Notes: generated by a model not told the origin, from the letters alone. Positions 1-8,825 are shown, counted from the first letter of the stretch. The stretch is DNA of 64,000 bases from Streptomyces sp. ATexAB-D23 (GCF_000373645.1 NZ_KB892003.1:52649-116648), one strand, 5' to 3'. Translations and numbers: made by a program.

Positions 1-1095
1 GTCGAGGGTGCGTGTCTCCGGGTCGAAGCGGCAGCACACGGCACTGCCCAGAGCGGGCTGAACGGAGGTTTCCAGCAACTGATTGAGGTGGCCCATCAGA
101 GCCCCGGGCTCGATGCCGGCCACCGCCATGCCGCGCAGGGCGCCCAGGACCACTGCCATCGCGGAGGTGGCCTGGATGCCGTGGCCGGTCAGATCGCCGA
201 CGGTGAGCAGGGTCCTGCCGTCCGGCAGTTCCATCGCGTCGTACCAGCCGCCGCCGACCAGGGCGCTCGTCTCCGACGGGAGGTAGTGGGCGGCGATGTC
301 CAGGGTGCCGGGGCCGTGGTCCGGGAGCCGCAGGGAGCTCTGCCACGGGGGGAGCACGGCCTCCTTCAGCTCCACCGCGATCCGGCGCTCGGCCCTGGCG
401 ATGTGCTGTTCGCGCCGCAGGGAGTCGTGCGTGCGGCGCACCACTTGCTGGCTGCGCCGCAGTGCGCTGACGTCCCGGATGACCGCCCACATGGATGCGG
501 TGCAGCCGTCCGTGTCGAGCACGGGTTCGCCCGTCATGTGCAGGGTGCGGATGCGCCCGTCGGTGTGCGTGATGCGGAACTCGCCGTCTATCGGCTTGCC
601 GTCGACCAGGCAGTCCGTCACGAGCGCGGTGAGTAAGGGCTGGTCCTCGGGGAGCAGCGTCGACGGCAGGTCGTCCAGCGACAGACCGCCCGCCTCCGGG
701 GCGCGGCCGAAGATCCCGAACAGCTCGTCGGACCAGCTGACCGCGTCGGTCAGCAGATTCCATTCGGCGCTGCCCACCCGGCCGATGAGGGAGCCGGCGG
801 GCTCGTCGGCGGCGTCCTCCTCGCTCGTACGCGCGGGCCGGCCGGCGGGTTCCGCGGGCAGACCCTCCTTGAGCTGTCCGAGGTGTGTGCCGAGATCGTC
901 GAGGTGGTGGACCGCCAGGTCGCAGAGCGCGCGCTGCCAGCGCATCTGCGGATCGTCCTCGTCGATGCGCACGGCATCGCGCCGCACCGCGTCCACATCG
1001 CCGCGCAGCCGACGCGTCCGATGGATCAACGCATCGACGGCATCGCGCTCGGGCGGCTGGGGGGCGGGGCGGTCCGCGGAGAGGGGGGACGGCAT
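1..1095 (-). CDS. PAS-domain SpoIIE-type PP2C phosphatase, C-terminus cut by window edge
   Basis: This frame starts at an ATG at 1095 and stays open to base 1, so the 3' end lies outside the window. The first ~100 residues are charged. Next comes a PAS-like region (GRVGSAEWNLL through WAVIRDVS), then a short coiled linker (RREQHIARAERRIAVELKEAVLPP), then a PP2C/SpoIIE catalytic region with WYDAMELPDGR and VGDLTGHG. Proteins of this family dephosphorylate anti-anti-sigma factors in partner-switching stress pathways, and the PAS region would sense the signal. The usual metal-site motif GGDWYD reads GGGWYD here, so the first Asp is Gly; activity could be altered. The family and domain order are clear, but the target is unknown. 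Confidence 0.85.
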   Translation of the reverse strand, partial: MPSPLSADRPAPQPPERDAVDALIHRTRRLRGDVDAVRRDAVRIDEDDPQMRWQRALCDLAVHHLDDLGTHLGQLKEGLPAEPAGRPARTSEEDAADEPAGSLIGRVGSAEWNLLTDAVSWSDELFGIFGRAPEAGGLSLDDLPSTLLPEDQPLLTALVTDCLVDGKPIDGEFRITHTDGRIRTLHMTGEPVLDTDGCTASMWAVIRDVSALRRSQQVVRRTHDSLRREQHIARAERRIAVELKEAVLPPWQSSLRLPDHGPGTLDIAAHYLPSETSALVGGGWYDAMELPDGRTLLTVGDLTGHGIQATSAMAVVLGALRGMAVAGIEPGALMGHLNQLLETSVQPALGSAVCCRFDPETRTLD

Positions 1096-1499
1096 GTCGT
1101 ACTCCGATACAGGGCGGTACAACCAGTTCTGAAGGGTGGACCGCATACGACTTTCGCACAGCCGGAAGAGGCCCGTAAGTGATTTGGCAACACTCGACAC
1201 GTTCTTGCATCTGGCATATGCCAGCGGCTGACTGTAGCCCATATTCTTCGAACAGCCTTGCTGCTGGCGGTGGTTGGTGCAAGTCAGTGGGTGCGTGGAG
1301 GGGGTGGCGGGCGCACGGGCGCCGTGTTCGCGCGGCGCGCGCGCCGGGCGTCGTGGCATATGCGGGTGCCGGGGTGCGGTGGGTGGGGCGGGGCGGGAAT
1401 GGGGGCGGGTGCCCTCGTGTTGTACAGGGCGGAACGAAAACGAATCCCGTTCCCGAAAAGGGTGCGGGGTCGTGGTCCGCGAGCCCGGAGAGGATGCCC
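1096..1499. other. Intergenic region between divergent PP2C gene and L31 gene
   Basis: These 404 bases separate two divergent genes. I see no credible coding sequence here. The only structured element is the small dyad GGAACG/CGTTCC at 1431-1453, listed separately. The rest is G-rich sequence of no recognisable type. Confidence 0.5.
1431..1453 (+). promoter_or_regulatory. Dyad upstream of the type-B L31 gene, possible zinc-responsive operator
   Basis: GGAACG and CGTTCC form a perfect 6-bp inverted repeat around an A-rich 11-nt centre (AAAACGAATCC). It lies 47 bp before the L31 start codon. C-minus L31 genes in Streptomyces are known to be repressed by Zur, so an operator is expected here. 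The sequence is only a poor match to the usual Zur box (TGAAAATNATTTTCA), so the assignment is tentative. Confidence 0.25.
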
Positions 1500-1763
1500 A
1501 TGAAGTCACGAATCCACCCCGTCTCCCGTCCGGTGGTCTTCCGCGACCGTGCCGCCGGGACGGCATTCCTCACCCGCTCGACCGCCGATTCCGACCGGCG
1601 GACGACGTGGGAGGACGGCCGCAGCTACCCCGTGATCGACGTGGAGACCTCGTCGGCGAGCCATCCGTTCTACACGGGCACCCAGCAGGTGCTGGACACG
1701 GCCGGCCGGATTGAACGGTTCAACCGCCGCTACGGCGGCGAGGCGCCCTCCAAGGGGGCGTGA
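1500..1763 (+). CDS. rpmE2: 50S ribosomal protein L31 type B (zinc-independent paralogue)
   Basis: This 87-residue protein begins [16 protein letters not shown] and carries the L31 signatures [24 protein letters not shown] and RFNRRYG. The CxxC zinc ligands of type A L31 are absent, which marks the C-minus (YtiA-like) paralogue that replaces the zinc-binding L31 during zinc starvation and so frees zinc. I chose ATG 1500 because GGAGAGG at 1487-1493 sits 6 nt upstream; an in-frame ATG at 1494 would be too close. The gene stands alone, diverging from the PP2C gene and converging on the DUF1275 gene. Confidence 0.88.
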   Translation: MKSRIHPVSRPVVFRDRAAGTAFLTRSTADSDRRTTWEDGRSYPVIDVETSSASHPFYTGTQQVLDTAGRIERFNRRYGGEAPSKGA

Positions 1764-1883
1764 AGCCCCTCGCGCGCGCCCCGCGTCGTGCCCTGGATCA
1801 CAGTTTGGGACAGGGGTGGCCGGGAATGGCGCGCGGTGGTTTATCGTTCACCTATATGTGGATGACGCCCTGAGCGCCCACAT

Positions 1884-2636
1884 TCAAGCCGCCCCGGCTG
1901 GATTCCCCCGATCCGGCCGGGGCTTCCCCTTGCCCGGCTCCCCGGCCCCGGCGGCATCGTCCGGCCCGCGCCGCACCACCGTCCCGGCCAGCAGCGCTGC
2001 CCCGGCGAGCGCGGCGGGCGCCACGGCTCCCGCCGCGGGCCACAGGCGCACCATCAGGGCCGCCAGCGCGGCCCCCGCCACCACGGCGGCCAGCCGCCCC
2101 GCGACCCAGCCGTCGCTGTCGTGTCGCCTGCCCACGGCGAGCCGGCCGATGAGAGAGGTCAGGGTGCCCGTGAAGTAGTTCGTGGGTGTGGCGCGTACCC
2201 GCCCCTGAATCCCCATCGCGAGCCCCATGAGCGCCAGCAGCCCCAGCCGGTCCGTGTCCGACGTGATCAGCCGCGCCGCCCACAGCGCGGCCCCCGCCGC
2301 GAGCAGCACCACCTCCGCCAGCAGCATCACCGGCACCCGCCGCCACACCCGCTCACCCACCACTGCGGCCCCGGCCACCCCACAGCCGTACGAGAACAGC
2401 GCGGTCACCACACGCACCGCCACGCCCTCCTCGCCCGCCCCGACGGCCGACGCGCCCAGCAGCACGAGGTTGCCGGTCATCACCCCGGCGAAGACCTGTC
2501 CCACGCAGATGAAGACGAAGGCGTCCGCCGCCCCGGAGGCCGCCGACAGCAGCAACAGCGCGGGGTGGCCGTGCGCCGCCCCCGCCCCTTCGGGGCCGGC
2601 CGGACCGGTGGATGACTGGGAACGGGGAGTCGCCAC
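1884..2636 (-). CDS. DUF1275 (YoaK-like) integral membrane protein
   Basis: The 250-residue product is very hydrophobic after a ~25-residue polar start. It has the DUF1275 opening signature ASGAADAFVFICVGQVFAGVMTGNLVLLG and later MGIQGRVRATPTNYFTGTLTSLI, which repeats the NxxxT(G) pattern typical of the family. About six membrane segments are expected. The function of the family is unknown; it is often annotated as a YoaK or transporter-like membrane protein. The C-terminal tail is polar and proline-rich. It converges with the L31 gene and lies 81 bp downstream of the photolyase on the same strand, so it could be the last gene of that transcript. Confidence 0.82.
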   Translation of the reverse strand: MATPRSQSSTGPAGPEGAGAAHGHPALLLLSAASGAADAFVFICVGQVFAGVMTGNLVLLGASAVGAGEEGVAVRVVTALFSYGCGVAGAAVVGERVWRRVPVMLLAEVVLLAAGAALWAARLITSDTDRLGLLALMGLAMGIQGRVRATPTNYFTGTLTSLIGRLAVGRRHDSDGWVAGRLAAVVAGAALAALMVRLWPAAGAVAPAALAGAALLAGTVVRRGPDDAAGAGEPGKGKPRPDRGNPAGAA

Positions 2637-2717
2637 CCCAGCATCTTCGCCGCAGCCCGTCCGCCCGGCCGTGTTGTGCCGCGTCCGGCGTGGCGGCCCG
2701 GGGCCACGCCGCCGCCT

Positions 2718-4091
2718 TCAGCCGAGCCCGCGCGCCCGCCTGAACCGGGTCAGCCCATCGGCCAGGTCCACCACCGGCTCCGGATAGTCCAGGCGCTCAC
2801 GCTCAGCGCCGCGCGGCTTCCACGGCTCGTGCACGGCCGCCCCGGACAGCGACGCCAGCTCCGGTACCCAGCGCCGGACGTAGTCGCCGTCCGGGTCCAG
2901 ACGCCTGGCCTGCGCCACCGGGCTGAGCACCCGGTTGGGCCGGCTGTCGGTGCCGGTCCCGGCCATCCACTGCCAGTTCAGCTGGTTGTTGGCGATGTCG
3001 CCGTCCACCAGAAGGTCCAGGAAGTGCCGCGCGCCGACACGCCAGTCCACGTACAGGGTCTTCGTCAGGAAGGAGGCGGCGAGCAGCCGGCCCCGGTTGT
3101 GCATCCAGCCCTCGTGCCGCAGCTGGCGCATCGCGGCGTCGACCACCGGATAGCCCGTGCGTCCCTGCCGCCACGCCTCGATCTCGCCGGCCGCGTCCGC
3201 CTCACGGCGCCACCGGTCGTGCTTGGTGCGGTAGTTCTCCCAGGACGCGGCCGGCCGCGCCGCGAGCACCTGGTGGTGGAACTCGCGCCAGCACAGCTGC
3301 CGGACGAACGCCTCGGCCCCGGCGCCGCCCGCGTCCCGCGCCCGGCGCACCAGCTCCACCGGGGACAGGGTGCCGAAGTGCAGATGCGGGGAGAGCCGGG
3401 AGGTGGCGTCGCCCGCCAGGTCGTCGTGCCGGTCCTCGTACGCGGCGAGCCCGTGACGCCGCCAGTTCGTGAACGCCTTGCGCGCCGCCTTCTCGCCGCC
3501 CTCCGCGAGGCCCTCCGAGACACCACGGACACCGTCCCGGGCCGGCACCCTCTCCGAGCGCGCCCCCTCAGGCACCCGCACCGTGCGCGGAGCGCCGAAG
3601 ACATCGCGCAGCCGCTCGCCCGACCAGCGCCTGAAGTACGGGGTGAACACGGCGAAATGGTCCGATGACGCGGGGGTCACCGCGCCCGGCGCCACCGCGG
3701 TGATCACCCCGTCGTGCACGCGCAGCGCGCGCCCCGCGGACCCCAGGGCCTCGCGCAGCCGCTCCTCCCGGCGGCGGGCGTACGCGCTGACGCCCGCCGC
3801 GACGTGCACCTCCCGCGCGCCGGTCTCGGCGGCGACGGCACACACCTCGGCGGCCACCTCGCCCGACCGGATCACCAGCCGGCCGCCCCGGTCCCGCAGC
3901 CCGGCGTCGAGATCGCGCAGACAGTCGGCGAGGAAGGCGCGCCGGTTCGGGGCGCCGAACCCGGCCGCCTCGATCGCGCGGTCGTGGACGAACAGCGGCA
4001 CTACCTCGTCGGCGCCGGCGAGTGCGGCCCGCAGCGGCGGATGGTCGTGCAGGCGGAGATCGGCGGTGAACAGGACGACCGCTGTGGTCAT
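2718..4091 (-). CDS. phr: Deoxyribodipyrimidine photolyase (class I, cryptochrome/photolyase family)
   Basis: This 457-residue flavoprotein repairs UV-induced cyclobutane pyrimidine dimers using light. The N-terminal Rossmann antenna domain begins MTTAVVLFTADLRLHDHPPL. The C-terminal FAD domain shows LSPHLHFGTLSP, CWREFHHQVL, GYPVVDAAMRQL, GWMHNRGR and NNQLNWQWMAGTGTD, all hallmarks of class I photolyases. The reading frame is open far upstream, but ATG 4091 is chosen because homologues begin at this point and because it follows the stop of the upstream gene by 67 bp. It is probably cotranscribed with the SDR/DUF2867 gene, a common pairing in Streptomyces. Confidence 0.93.
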   Translation of the reverse strand: MTTAVVLFTADLRLHDHPPLRAALAGADEVVPLFVHDRAIEAAGFGAPNRRAFLADCLRDLDAGLRDRGGRLVIRSGEVAAEVCAVAAETGAREVHVAAGVSAYARRREERLREALGSAGRALRVHDGVITAVAPGAVTPASSDHFAVFTPYFRRWSGERLRDVFGAPRTVRVPEGARSERVPARDGVRGVSEGLAEGGEKAARKAFTNWRRHGLAAYEDRHDDLAGDATSRLSPHLHFGTLSPVELVRRARDAGGAGAEAFVRQLCWREFHHQVLAARPAASWENYRTKHDRWRREADAAGEIEAWRQGRTGYPVVDAAMRQLRHEGWMHNRGRLLAASFLTKTLYVDWRVGARHFLDLLVDGDIANNQLNWQWMAGTGTDSRPNRVLSPVAQARRLDPDGDYVRRWVPELASLSGAAVHEPWKPRGAERERLDYPEPVVDLADGLTRFRRARGLG

Positions 4092-4158
4092 GGCGCAACT
4101 CCTGGTGAGGCGGGGACTGCCATGCTGCCGCCCGCCCCCCGCCCCCAATCCGCGCCGC

Positions 4159-5688
4159 TCAGGACGACACCGCGGGTACCGCCCGTCCGGGTGACACGGC
4201 GGTCTCGGCCGCCCGCGCGATGTTGCGGGCCATGCCGCCGAACACCAGGGCGTGGAAGGGCGAGACGCCCCACCAGTACGCGTGACCGAGCAGCCCTCGG
4301 GGATGGAACAGGGCCCGCTGCCGGTAACGCGTACGCCCGTTCTCGTCCCGCTCCACGTACATCTCCAGCCAGGCCGGGCCCGGCAGCCGCATTTCCGCGC
4401 GCAGCCGCAGCAGCCGGCCCGGTTCGATCTCCTCGACCCGCCAGAAGTCCAGCGAGTCGCCCACCCGCAGCCGGTCGGAGTCGCGCCGCCCGCGCCGCAG
4501 GCCCACGCCTCCCAACAGCCGGTCGAGCCAGCCGCGCACCGCCCAGGCCAGCGGGAACGAGTACCAGCCGTGCTCGCCGCCGATGCCTTCGACCACCCGC
4601 CACAGAGCGGCCGGTGACGCGTCGACGGTGCGCTCGCGCACATCCGTGTACAGGCTGCCGCCCGCCCAGTCGGGGTCCGTGGGCAGGGGGTCGCTGGGCA
4701 CCCCCGGCACGGAGGCGGAGGACCACCGGGTGGTGACGCGGGCCTCCCGCACCCGTTGCAGGGCCAGCCGCAGCGCCGTGTCGAAGGTGAACGGCTGCCC
4801 AGCGCCGTCCGGCACGTAGCGTGCGATGTCGTGCTCCCGGCACACCACCTCGTACCGCAGGGACTCCGCGAGCGGCCGGGCGATCGGTGCCGGTACGGGG
4901 GTGATGAGCCCGACCCAGTGGCTGGAGAGGCCGGGTGTCAGCATCGGCACGGGCAGGATCACCCGGTGCGGCAGCTGGGCGACCTGCGCGTACCGCTGCA
5001 TCATGTCCCGGTACGTCAGAACGTCGGGTCCGCCGATGTCGAAGGTGCGGTTCACCTCCCGGGGCATGCCTGCCCCGCCCACCAGGTAGCGCAGCACGTC
5101 GCGCACCGCGATCGGCTGGATCCGGGTCGACACCCAGCTCGGCGTCACCATGACCGGCAGCCGCTCCGTGAGGTAGCGCAGCATCTCGAACGAGGCCGAC
5201 CCGGAACCGATGATGACCGCGGCGCGCAGGGCGGTGGTCGGGACGCCGGAATCCAGCAGGATGCGGCCCACCTCCGCCCGCGAGCGCAGATGCGGCGACA
5301 GCTCACGCGCCGGCGTGCCCTCGGGCGTGAGCCCGCCGAGGTAGACGATGCGGCCGACGTCCGCCGCCCGCGCCTGCTCCGCGAACGCCGAGGCGGCCCG
5401 CCGGTCGGTCTCCTCGAAGCCGGCCCCGGTCGTCAGGGCGTGCACCAGGTAGTAGGCGACGTCGATGCCGCGCATCGCCGGGGCCAGGGACTCCGCGTCC
5501 GTGACATCGCCCCGGACGACTTCCACCTCCCCGGCCCACGGATAGTCCCGGAGCTTCTCCGGGGTGCGGGCCAGACACCGCACCCGGTGCCCCGCCGCGA
5601 GGAGTTCCGGCACCAGCCGGCCGCCGATGTACCCGGTGGCGCCGGTGACCAGACAGCGCAGCGGCGCGTTCGCGTGGTCGCCCGTCAT
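4159..5688 (-). CDS. SDR-type NAD(P)-binding protein with DUF2867 C-terminal domain
   Basis: The 509-residue protein has an N-terminal atypical short-chain dehydrogenase domain with the nucleotide-binding loop GATGYIG at residues 16-22. AYYLVHALTTG and VYLGGLTPEG follow, typical of NAD(P)H-binding epimerase-like proteins. From about residue 350 (ERTVDASPAALWRVVEGIGG) the C-terminal part matches DUF2867, a START/SRPBCC-like fold. The substrate is unknown; the family is often found beside photolyase, carotenoid or other light-response genes. It starts at ATG 5688 and precedes phr, diverging from the VanZ gene. The family assignment is firm and the function open. Confidence 0.88.
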   Translation of the reverse strand: MTGDHANAPLRCLVTGATGYIGGRLVPELLAAGHRVRCLARTPEKLRDYPWAGEVEVVRGDVTDAESLAPAMRGIDVAYYLVHALTTGAGFEETDRRAASAFAEQARAADVGRIVYLGGLTPEGTPARELSPHLRSRAEVGRILLDSGVPTTALRAAVIIGSGSASFEMLRYLTERLPVMVTPSWVSTRIQPIAVRDVLRYLVGGAGMPREVNRTFDIGGPDVLTYRDMMQRYAQVAQLPHRVILPVPMLTPGLSSHWVGLITPVPAPIARPLAESLRYEVVCREHDIARYVPDGAGQPFTFDTALRLALQRVREARVTTRWSSASVPGVPSDPLPTDPDWAGGSLYTDVRERTVDASPAALWRVVEGIGGEHGWYSFPLAWAVRGWLDRLLGGVGLRRGRRDSDRLRVGDSLDFWRVEEIEPGRLLRLRAEMRLPGPAWLEMYVERDENGRTRYRQRALFHPRGLLGHAYWWGVSPFHALVFGGMARNIARAAETAVSPGRAVPAVSS

Positions 5689-5828
5689 AGGACCTCCGCA
5701 TCGGTTCGTTTCCCGCCGGACGCGCCGGCCTTCCGCGACCGGCCCACTGCGACCAGTCTGACGTCCGGATCCGGTCCCCGCACGGCCGCGCCGGGAGTGG
5801 CCCAGGCCTTCCGGGGCATCCGGGCTCC

Positions 5829-6488
5829 ATGGACGCAGCAGCCGCGAGAGGTGAACGCGACACGACCCGGTCCAGGGGATGGGGGCGGCTTCTGCTGCGG
5901 GTCTGCCTACTGGTCCTGGCCTTCCTGGCCCTGGTCGGATTCTCCGTCGTCCTGGCGAAGGTGACGCTCACCCCGTCGCCCGCGTCCGAGGATCTCGTCA
6001 CGTCGAACCTGCGACCGGGACGCTCCCTGCGCCAGTACGCCGAGGACTACACCTTCCTCGCCGCGTGCAAGCAGGCCGGGGGCAACCTTCTGCTGGGCAT
6101 GCCGTTCGGTGTCCTGCTGCCCGTCCTCGTACCGCGACGGCTGCGGATGATCCGCATGATCCTGCTGACGGTGCTGGTCATCGCCTTCGTCGAACTGGCG
6201 CAGGGAGCACTCGTCGCGGGCCGCGCCTTCGACGTGGACGACGTCATCCTCAACACCGCGGGCGCGGCCCTGGCCTATCTGCTGATCGGGCGCCGCCTGA
6301 GCCACCGCTACCACGTCCTCGCGGACGGGCCCGGCCGTACGGCGAAGCCCGCCCCGGGGCCCCGCCCGAAGACGGCCCGCCGCCGTGCCCGGCCGAAGTC
6401 ACGCAGCGGGCGGACCGGTTCGCGCTGGTCACGGATGCGGCAGGGCGTACGGGCCGCGGCCGCCCGCGGCCGTCGGCGCAAGCGCTGA
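5829..6488 (+). CDS. VanZ-family membrane protein
   Basis: This 219-residue protein has a first membrane segment at roughly residues 22-45 (LLLRVCLLVLAFLALVGFSV). Then come the VanZ signatures GGNLLLGMPFGVLLPVL, VELAQGALVAGRAFDVDDVILNTAGAALAYL and a very basic C-terminal tail of about 60 residues. VanZ proteins are named after the teicoplanin-resistance accessory protein, but most family members have no proven role. The ATG at 5829 has no convincing ribosome site, so the true start could differ by some codons. It diverges from the SDR/DUF2867 gene. Confidence 0.82.
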   Translation: MDAAAARGERDTTRSRGWGRLLLRVCLLVLAFLALVGFSVVLAKVTLTPSPASEDLVTSNLRPGRSLRQYAEDYTFLAACKQAGGNLLLGMPFGVLLPVLVPRRLRMIRMILLTVLVIAFVELAQGALVAGRAFDVDDVILNTAGAALAYLLIGRRLSHRYHVLADGPGRTAKPAPGPRPKTARRRARPKSRSGRTGSRWSRMRQGVRAAAARGRRRKR

Positions 6489-6628
6489 CCGGGACGAGCG
6501 GCGGGAGCCGGCGGATACCTCGATCGGCCCGTGGCCGATTGCGGAGGGCCTTCCCCGGGCCGACGGTGACAGGACACCGGGCGTGACATGAACAGGGGCC
6601 GCGCCGGTCACCGCCGAAGGGGAGCGAC

Positions 6629-7411
6629 ATGACGGACGCCCAGTGGAGCCCGGGGCGACGAGCCGGAGACGCCGCCGAATTCCTGCCCGTGCTGGACGTG
6701 GCCGAACCCGCGCGCCAGCGCAGGCTCACCGTCCTGTTCCGGCTGCTCCTGCTGATCCCGCACGCCGTCGTGCTGTTCTTCCTGGAGATCGCGGCCTTCT
6801 TCACCGTCGTGTTCGGCTGGTTCGCCGCCCTGGCGCTCGGCCGGCTGCCCGCTCCCGTCTACCGCTTCCTCGCCGGGGTCCTGGCCTACCGGACGCGGGT
6901 GGGCGCGAGCGGCATGCTGCTCATCGACAGCTACCCGCCCTTCACCCTGACCCAGCCGCCGCACTACCCGGTACGCATCGATGTCCGGCCGACCCGGCTC
7001 AACCGGCTCGCCATCCTCTTCCGCCTGATCCTGGTGATCCCCGCGGCGATCGTGCAGGGGCTCGCCACATCCGGCTGGTCCGCCCTGGCGATCCTGTGGT
7101 GGCTGATCACGCTGATCCTCGGGCGCATGCCCCGGCCCCTGTTCGAGGCCACGGCGGCCACCCTGCGCTACGAGATGCGGGTGTCCGCCTATCTGTCGAT
7201 GCTCAGCCCCGCCTACCCCAAGGGCCTGTTCGGTGAGGACGCCGCCCTGGTACCGCAGGAGGAACCGCGCTCCGCCACCAGGCCGCTGGTCATGAGCACC
7301 GCGGGAAAGGCGCTGCTGGTCCTCTTCCTCGTCATCGGGGTCATCAGCGGCGTCACGACGTCCGTGACCCGCTCCTCCCCGGACGACAGCGGCTACAGCA
7401 TGCGGCCGTAA
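6629..7411 (+). CDS. DUF4389 membrane protein
   Basis: The 260-residue protein contains two copies of a membrane-hairpin unit with the same lead-in: RQRRLTVLFRLLLLIPHAVVLFF and LNRLAILFRLILVIPAAIVQ. Each is followed by a second hydrophobic helix and a conserved Y/F-rich loop (YRFLAGVLAYRTRV, EATAATLRYEMRV). This internal duplication is the hallmark of DUF4389. A further membrane segment lies near the C-terminus (ALLVLFLVIGVISGV). A good ribosome site (GGGGAGC) precedes ATG 6629. Function is unknown for the family. It is followed after 41 bp by the DinB-family gene. Confidence 0.82.
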   Translation: MTDAQWSPGRRAGDAAEFLPVLDVAEPARQRRLTVLFRLLLLIPHAVVLFFLEIAAFFTVVFGWFAALALGRLPAPVYRFLAGVLAYRTRVGASGMLLIDSYPPFTLTQPPHYPVRIDVRPTRLNRLAILFRLILVIPAAIVQGLATSGWSALAILWWLITLILGRMPRPLFEATAATLRYEMRVSAYLSMLSPAYPKGLFGEDAALVPQEEPRSATRPLVMSTAGKALLVLFLVIGVISGVTTSVTRSSPDDSGYSMRP

Positions 7412-7452
7412 AGGGTTCGTGCGCACGCCCGCTGCCCGGGCATGATCGCCGG

Positions 7453-7968
7453 ATGACATGGACAGCCCCTGAGGCCACACGGACGCCCGGCTCGCTCGTC
7501 GCCGGAGAGCGGGAGACGCTCACCGGATTCCTGAACTGGTTCCGCTCCACCCTGCTCCAGAAGTGCGCCGGCCTGACCGGTGAGCAGCTCGCCGAGCGGA
7601 CCGTCCCGCCGTCGAACCTCGCGCTCCTGGGGCTCGTACGCCACATGGCCAAGGTCGAACGCACCTGGTTCCGGCAGCGGTTCGCCGGCCAGGAGCTGGA
7701 GCCGATGTACGACCCCGCGAAGGGCAAGGACGCGGACTTCGAGGACCTCGACCCGGCCCGAGCCGCCGAGGACTACGCCCGGCTGGTCGAGGAGTGCCGG
7801 CTCGCCGACGAGATCGTGGCGGGCGCCTCACTGGACGACACCTTCACCCACAACGGCGAGGTCCACTCCCTGCGCTTGGTCCACGTCCACATGATCGGCG
7901 AGTACGCGCGCCACATCGGCCACGCCGACCTGGTACGGGAGCGGCTGGACGGCGTCACCGGGGCGTGA
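7453..7968 (+). CDS. DinB-family (DUF664) protein
   Basis: The 171-residue protein matches the DUF664/DinB-like four-helix bundle. Signatures are ERETLTGFLNWFRSTLLQKCAGLTGEQL, LLGLVRHMAKVERTWFRQRF and LVHVHMIGEYARHIGHADLVRERLDG. The conserved His residues of RHMAKVE and HMIGEYARHIGH are the usual divalent-metal ligands. Many actinobacterial relatives are thiol-dependent transferases such as mycothiol-dependent enzymes, but the substrate cannot be read from sequence. It is likely cotranscribed with the DUF4389 gene. Confidence 0.83.
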   Translation: MTWTAPEATRTPGSLVAGERETLTGFLNWFRSTLLQKCAGLTGEQLAERTVPPSNLALLGLVRHMAKVERTWFRQRFAGQELEPMYDPAKGKDADFEDLDPARAAEDYARLVEECRLADEIVAGASLDDTFTHNGEVHSLRLVHVHMIGEYARHIGHADLVRERLDGVTGA

Positions 7969-8113
7969 GGCAGGCGGGTGACGGCGTGCGGTGACCGGAC
8001 CGTACGCTCCCTCGTGCAGCGGCCGGCGCAGGTGTTGCGGCCTCCGGCGTGAATCCGGCCGGCCCCGCCCGCCCCTGGCCCCGCCGCCCCAACTCGCGCC
8101 TCCGGCAGGGCTC

Positions 8114-8149
8114 TTGACGCCCACTGCTCCCTGGGTATGGTCTAGTCCA
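8114..8149 (+). promoter_or_regulatory. Promoter with overlapping DasR-type dre operator for the LPMO gene
   Basis: A -35-like TTGACG (8114-8119) and a -10-like TATGGT (8136-8141) are separated by 16 bp. TGGTCTAGTCCA at 8138-8149 overlaps the -10 and differs by one base from the perfect dyad TGGTCTAGACCA. That dyad is the core of the DasR responsive element (dre) known from Streptomyces chitin and GlcNAc genes. The position suggests repression by steric blocking, relieved when GlcNAc-derived effectors accumulate. The rest of the 341-bp gap 7969-8309 shows no coding sequence. Confidence 0.65.
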
Positions 8150-8309
8150 AGTGCAGGGCCCGGCCCCGGCCACCCCCTACGCAGGGGTGTCCGGTCATGG
8201 TTCTGCCGTGCCCTTCGCGCCTCTTGGCCCCACACCTGAGAGGCCGGTCTGCCGCTTTCGGGCTCCCCACAGTCCGGGCGCGCAGCGACGCCTCATGTGA
8301 AGGAGAAGC

Positions 8310-8825
8310 ATGCACGCGAAAAGGAAGACCGCCGCGGCCGTCGGAGCCGTACTCGCCCCGGTGCTCGCGCTCACCCTGCCGACCGGCTCCGCCAGCGCCC
8401 ACGGCTACATCTCGTCACCGCCCAGCCGGCAGGCCCAGTGCGCCGCCGGGACCGTCAGCTGCGGCTCCATCACGTACGAACCGCAGAGCGTGGAGGGTCC
8501 CAAGGGGCTGACCAGCTGCAGCGGCGGCAACAGCGGCTTCGCCGAGCTGGACGACGACTCCAAGGGCTGGCAGGTCACCCCGGTGAGCCGGAGCACCTCG
8601 TTCCAGTGGGTACTGACCGCACGCCACGCCACCAGTACCTGGCAGTACTTCGCGTCCGGCCAGAAGATCGCGGAGTTCAACGACAACGGCGCCCAGCCCG
8701 GCGCGACCGTCACCCACCAGGTGGACTTCGGCAACCTCTCGGGCAAGCAGAAGGTACTCGCGGTCTGGAACATCGCCGACACCGCCAACGCCTTCTACGC
8801 GTGCATCGACGTCAACGTCAGCTGA
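8310..8825 (+). CDS. Secreted lytic polysaccharide monooxygenase, AA10 (chitin-active type)
   Basis: This 171-residue copper enzyme cleaves crystalline chitin or cellulose oxidatively outside the cell. The signal peptide (MHAKRK, a hydrophobic stretch, then ASA) should be cleaved after residue 30. This exposes His31 as the N-terminal residue (HGYISSPPSRQAQC). His31 and His106 (TARHATSTW) form the histidine brace. The mature protein is one compact AA10 domain of ~141 residues with no carbohydrate-binding module, like small Streptomyces chitin-binding proteins. AAGGAGA just before ATG 8310 is a strong ribosome site. The dre-like site in the promoter ties expression to chitin or GlcNAc metabolism. 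Confidence 0.93.
   Translation: MHAKRKTAAAVGAVLAPVLALTLPTGSASAHGYISSPPSRQAQCAAGTVSCGSITYEPQSVEGPKGLTSCSGGNSGFAELDDDSKGWQVTPVSRSTSFQWVLTARHATSTWQYFASGQKIAEFNDNGAQPGATVTHQVDFGNLSGKQKVLAVWNIADTANAFYACIDVNVS

Noticed and set aside
1891..1923. GCCCCGGC...GCCGGGGC hairpin near the end of the DUF1275 gene
   Set aside because: It lies inside the last codons of the gene and is likely a by-product of Gly/Pro-rich coding sequence, not a terminator.
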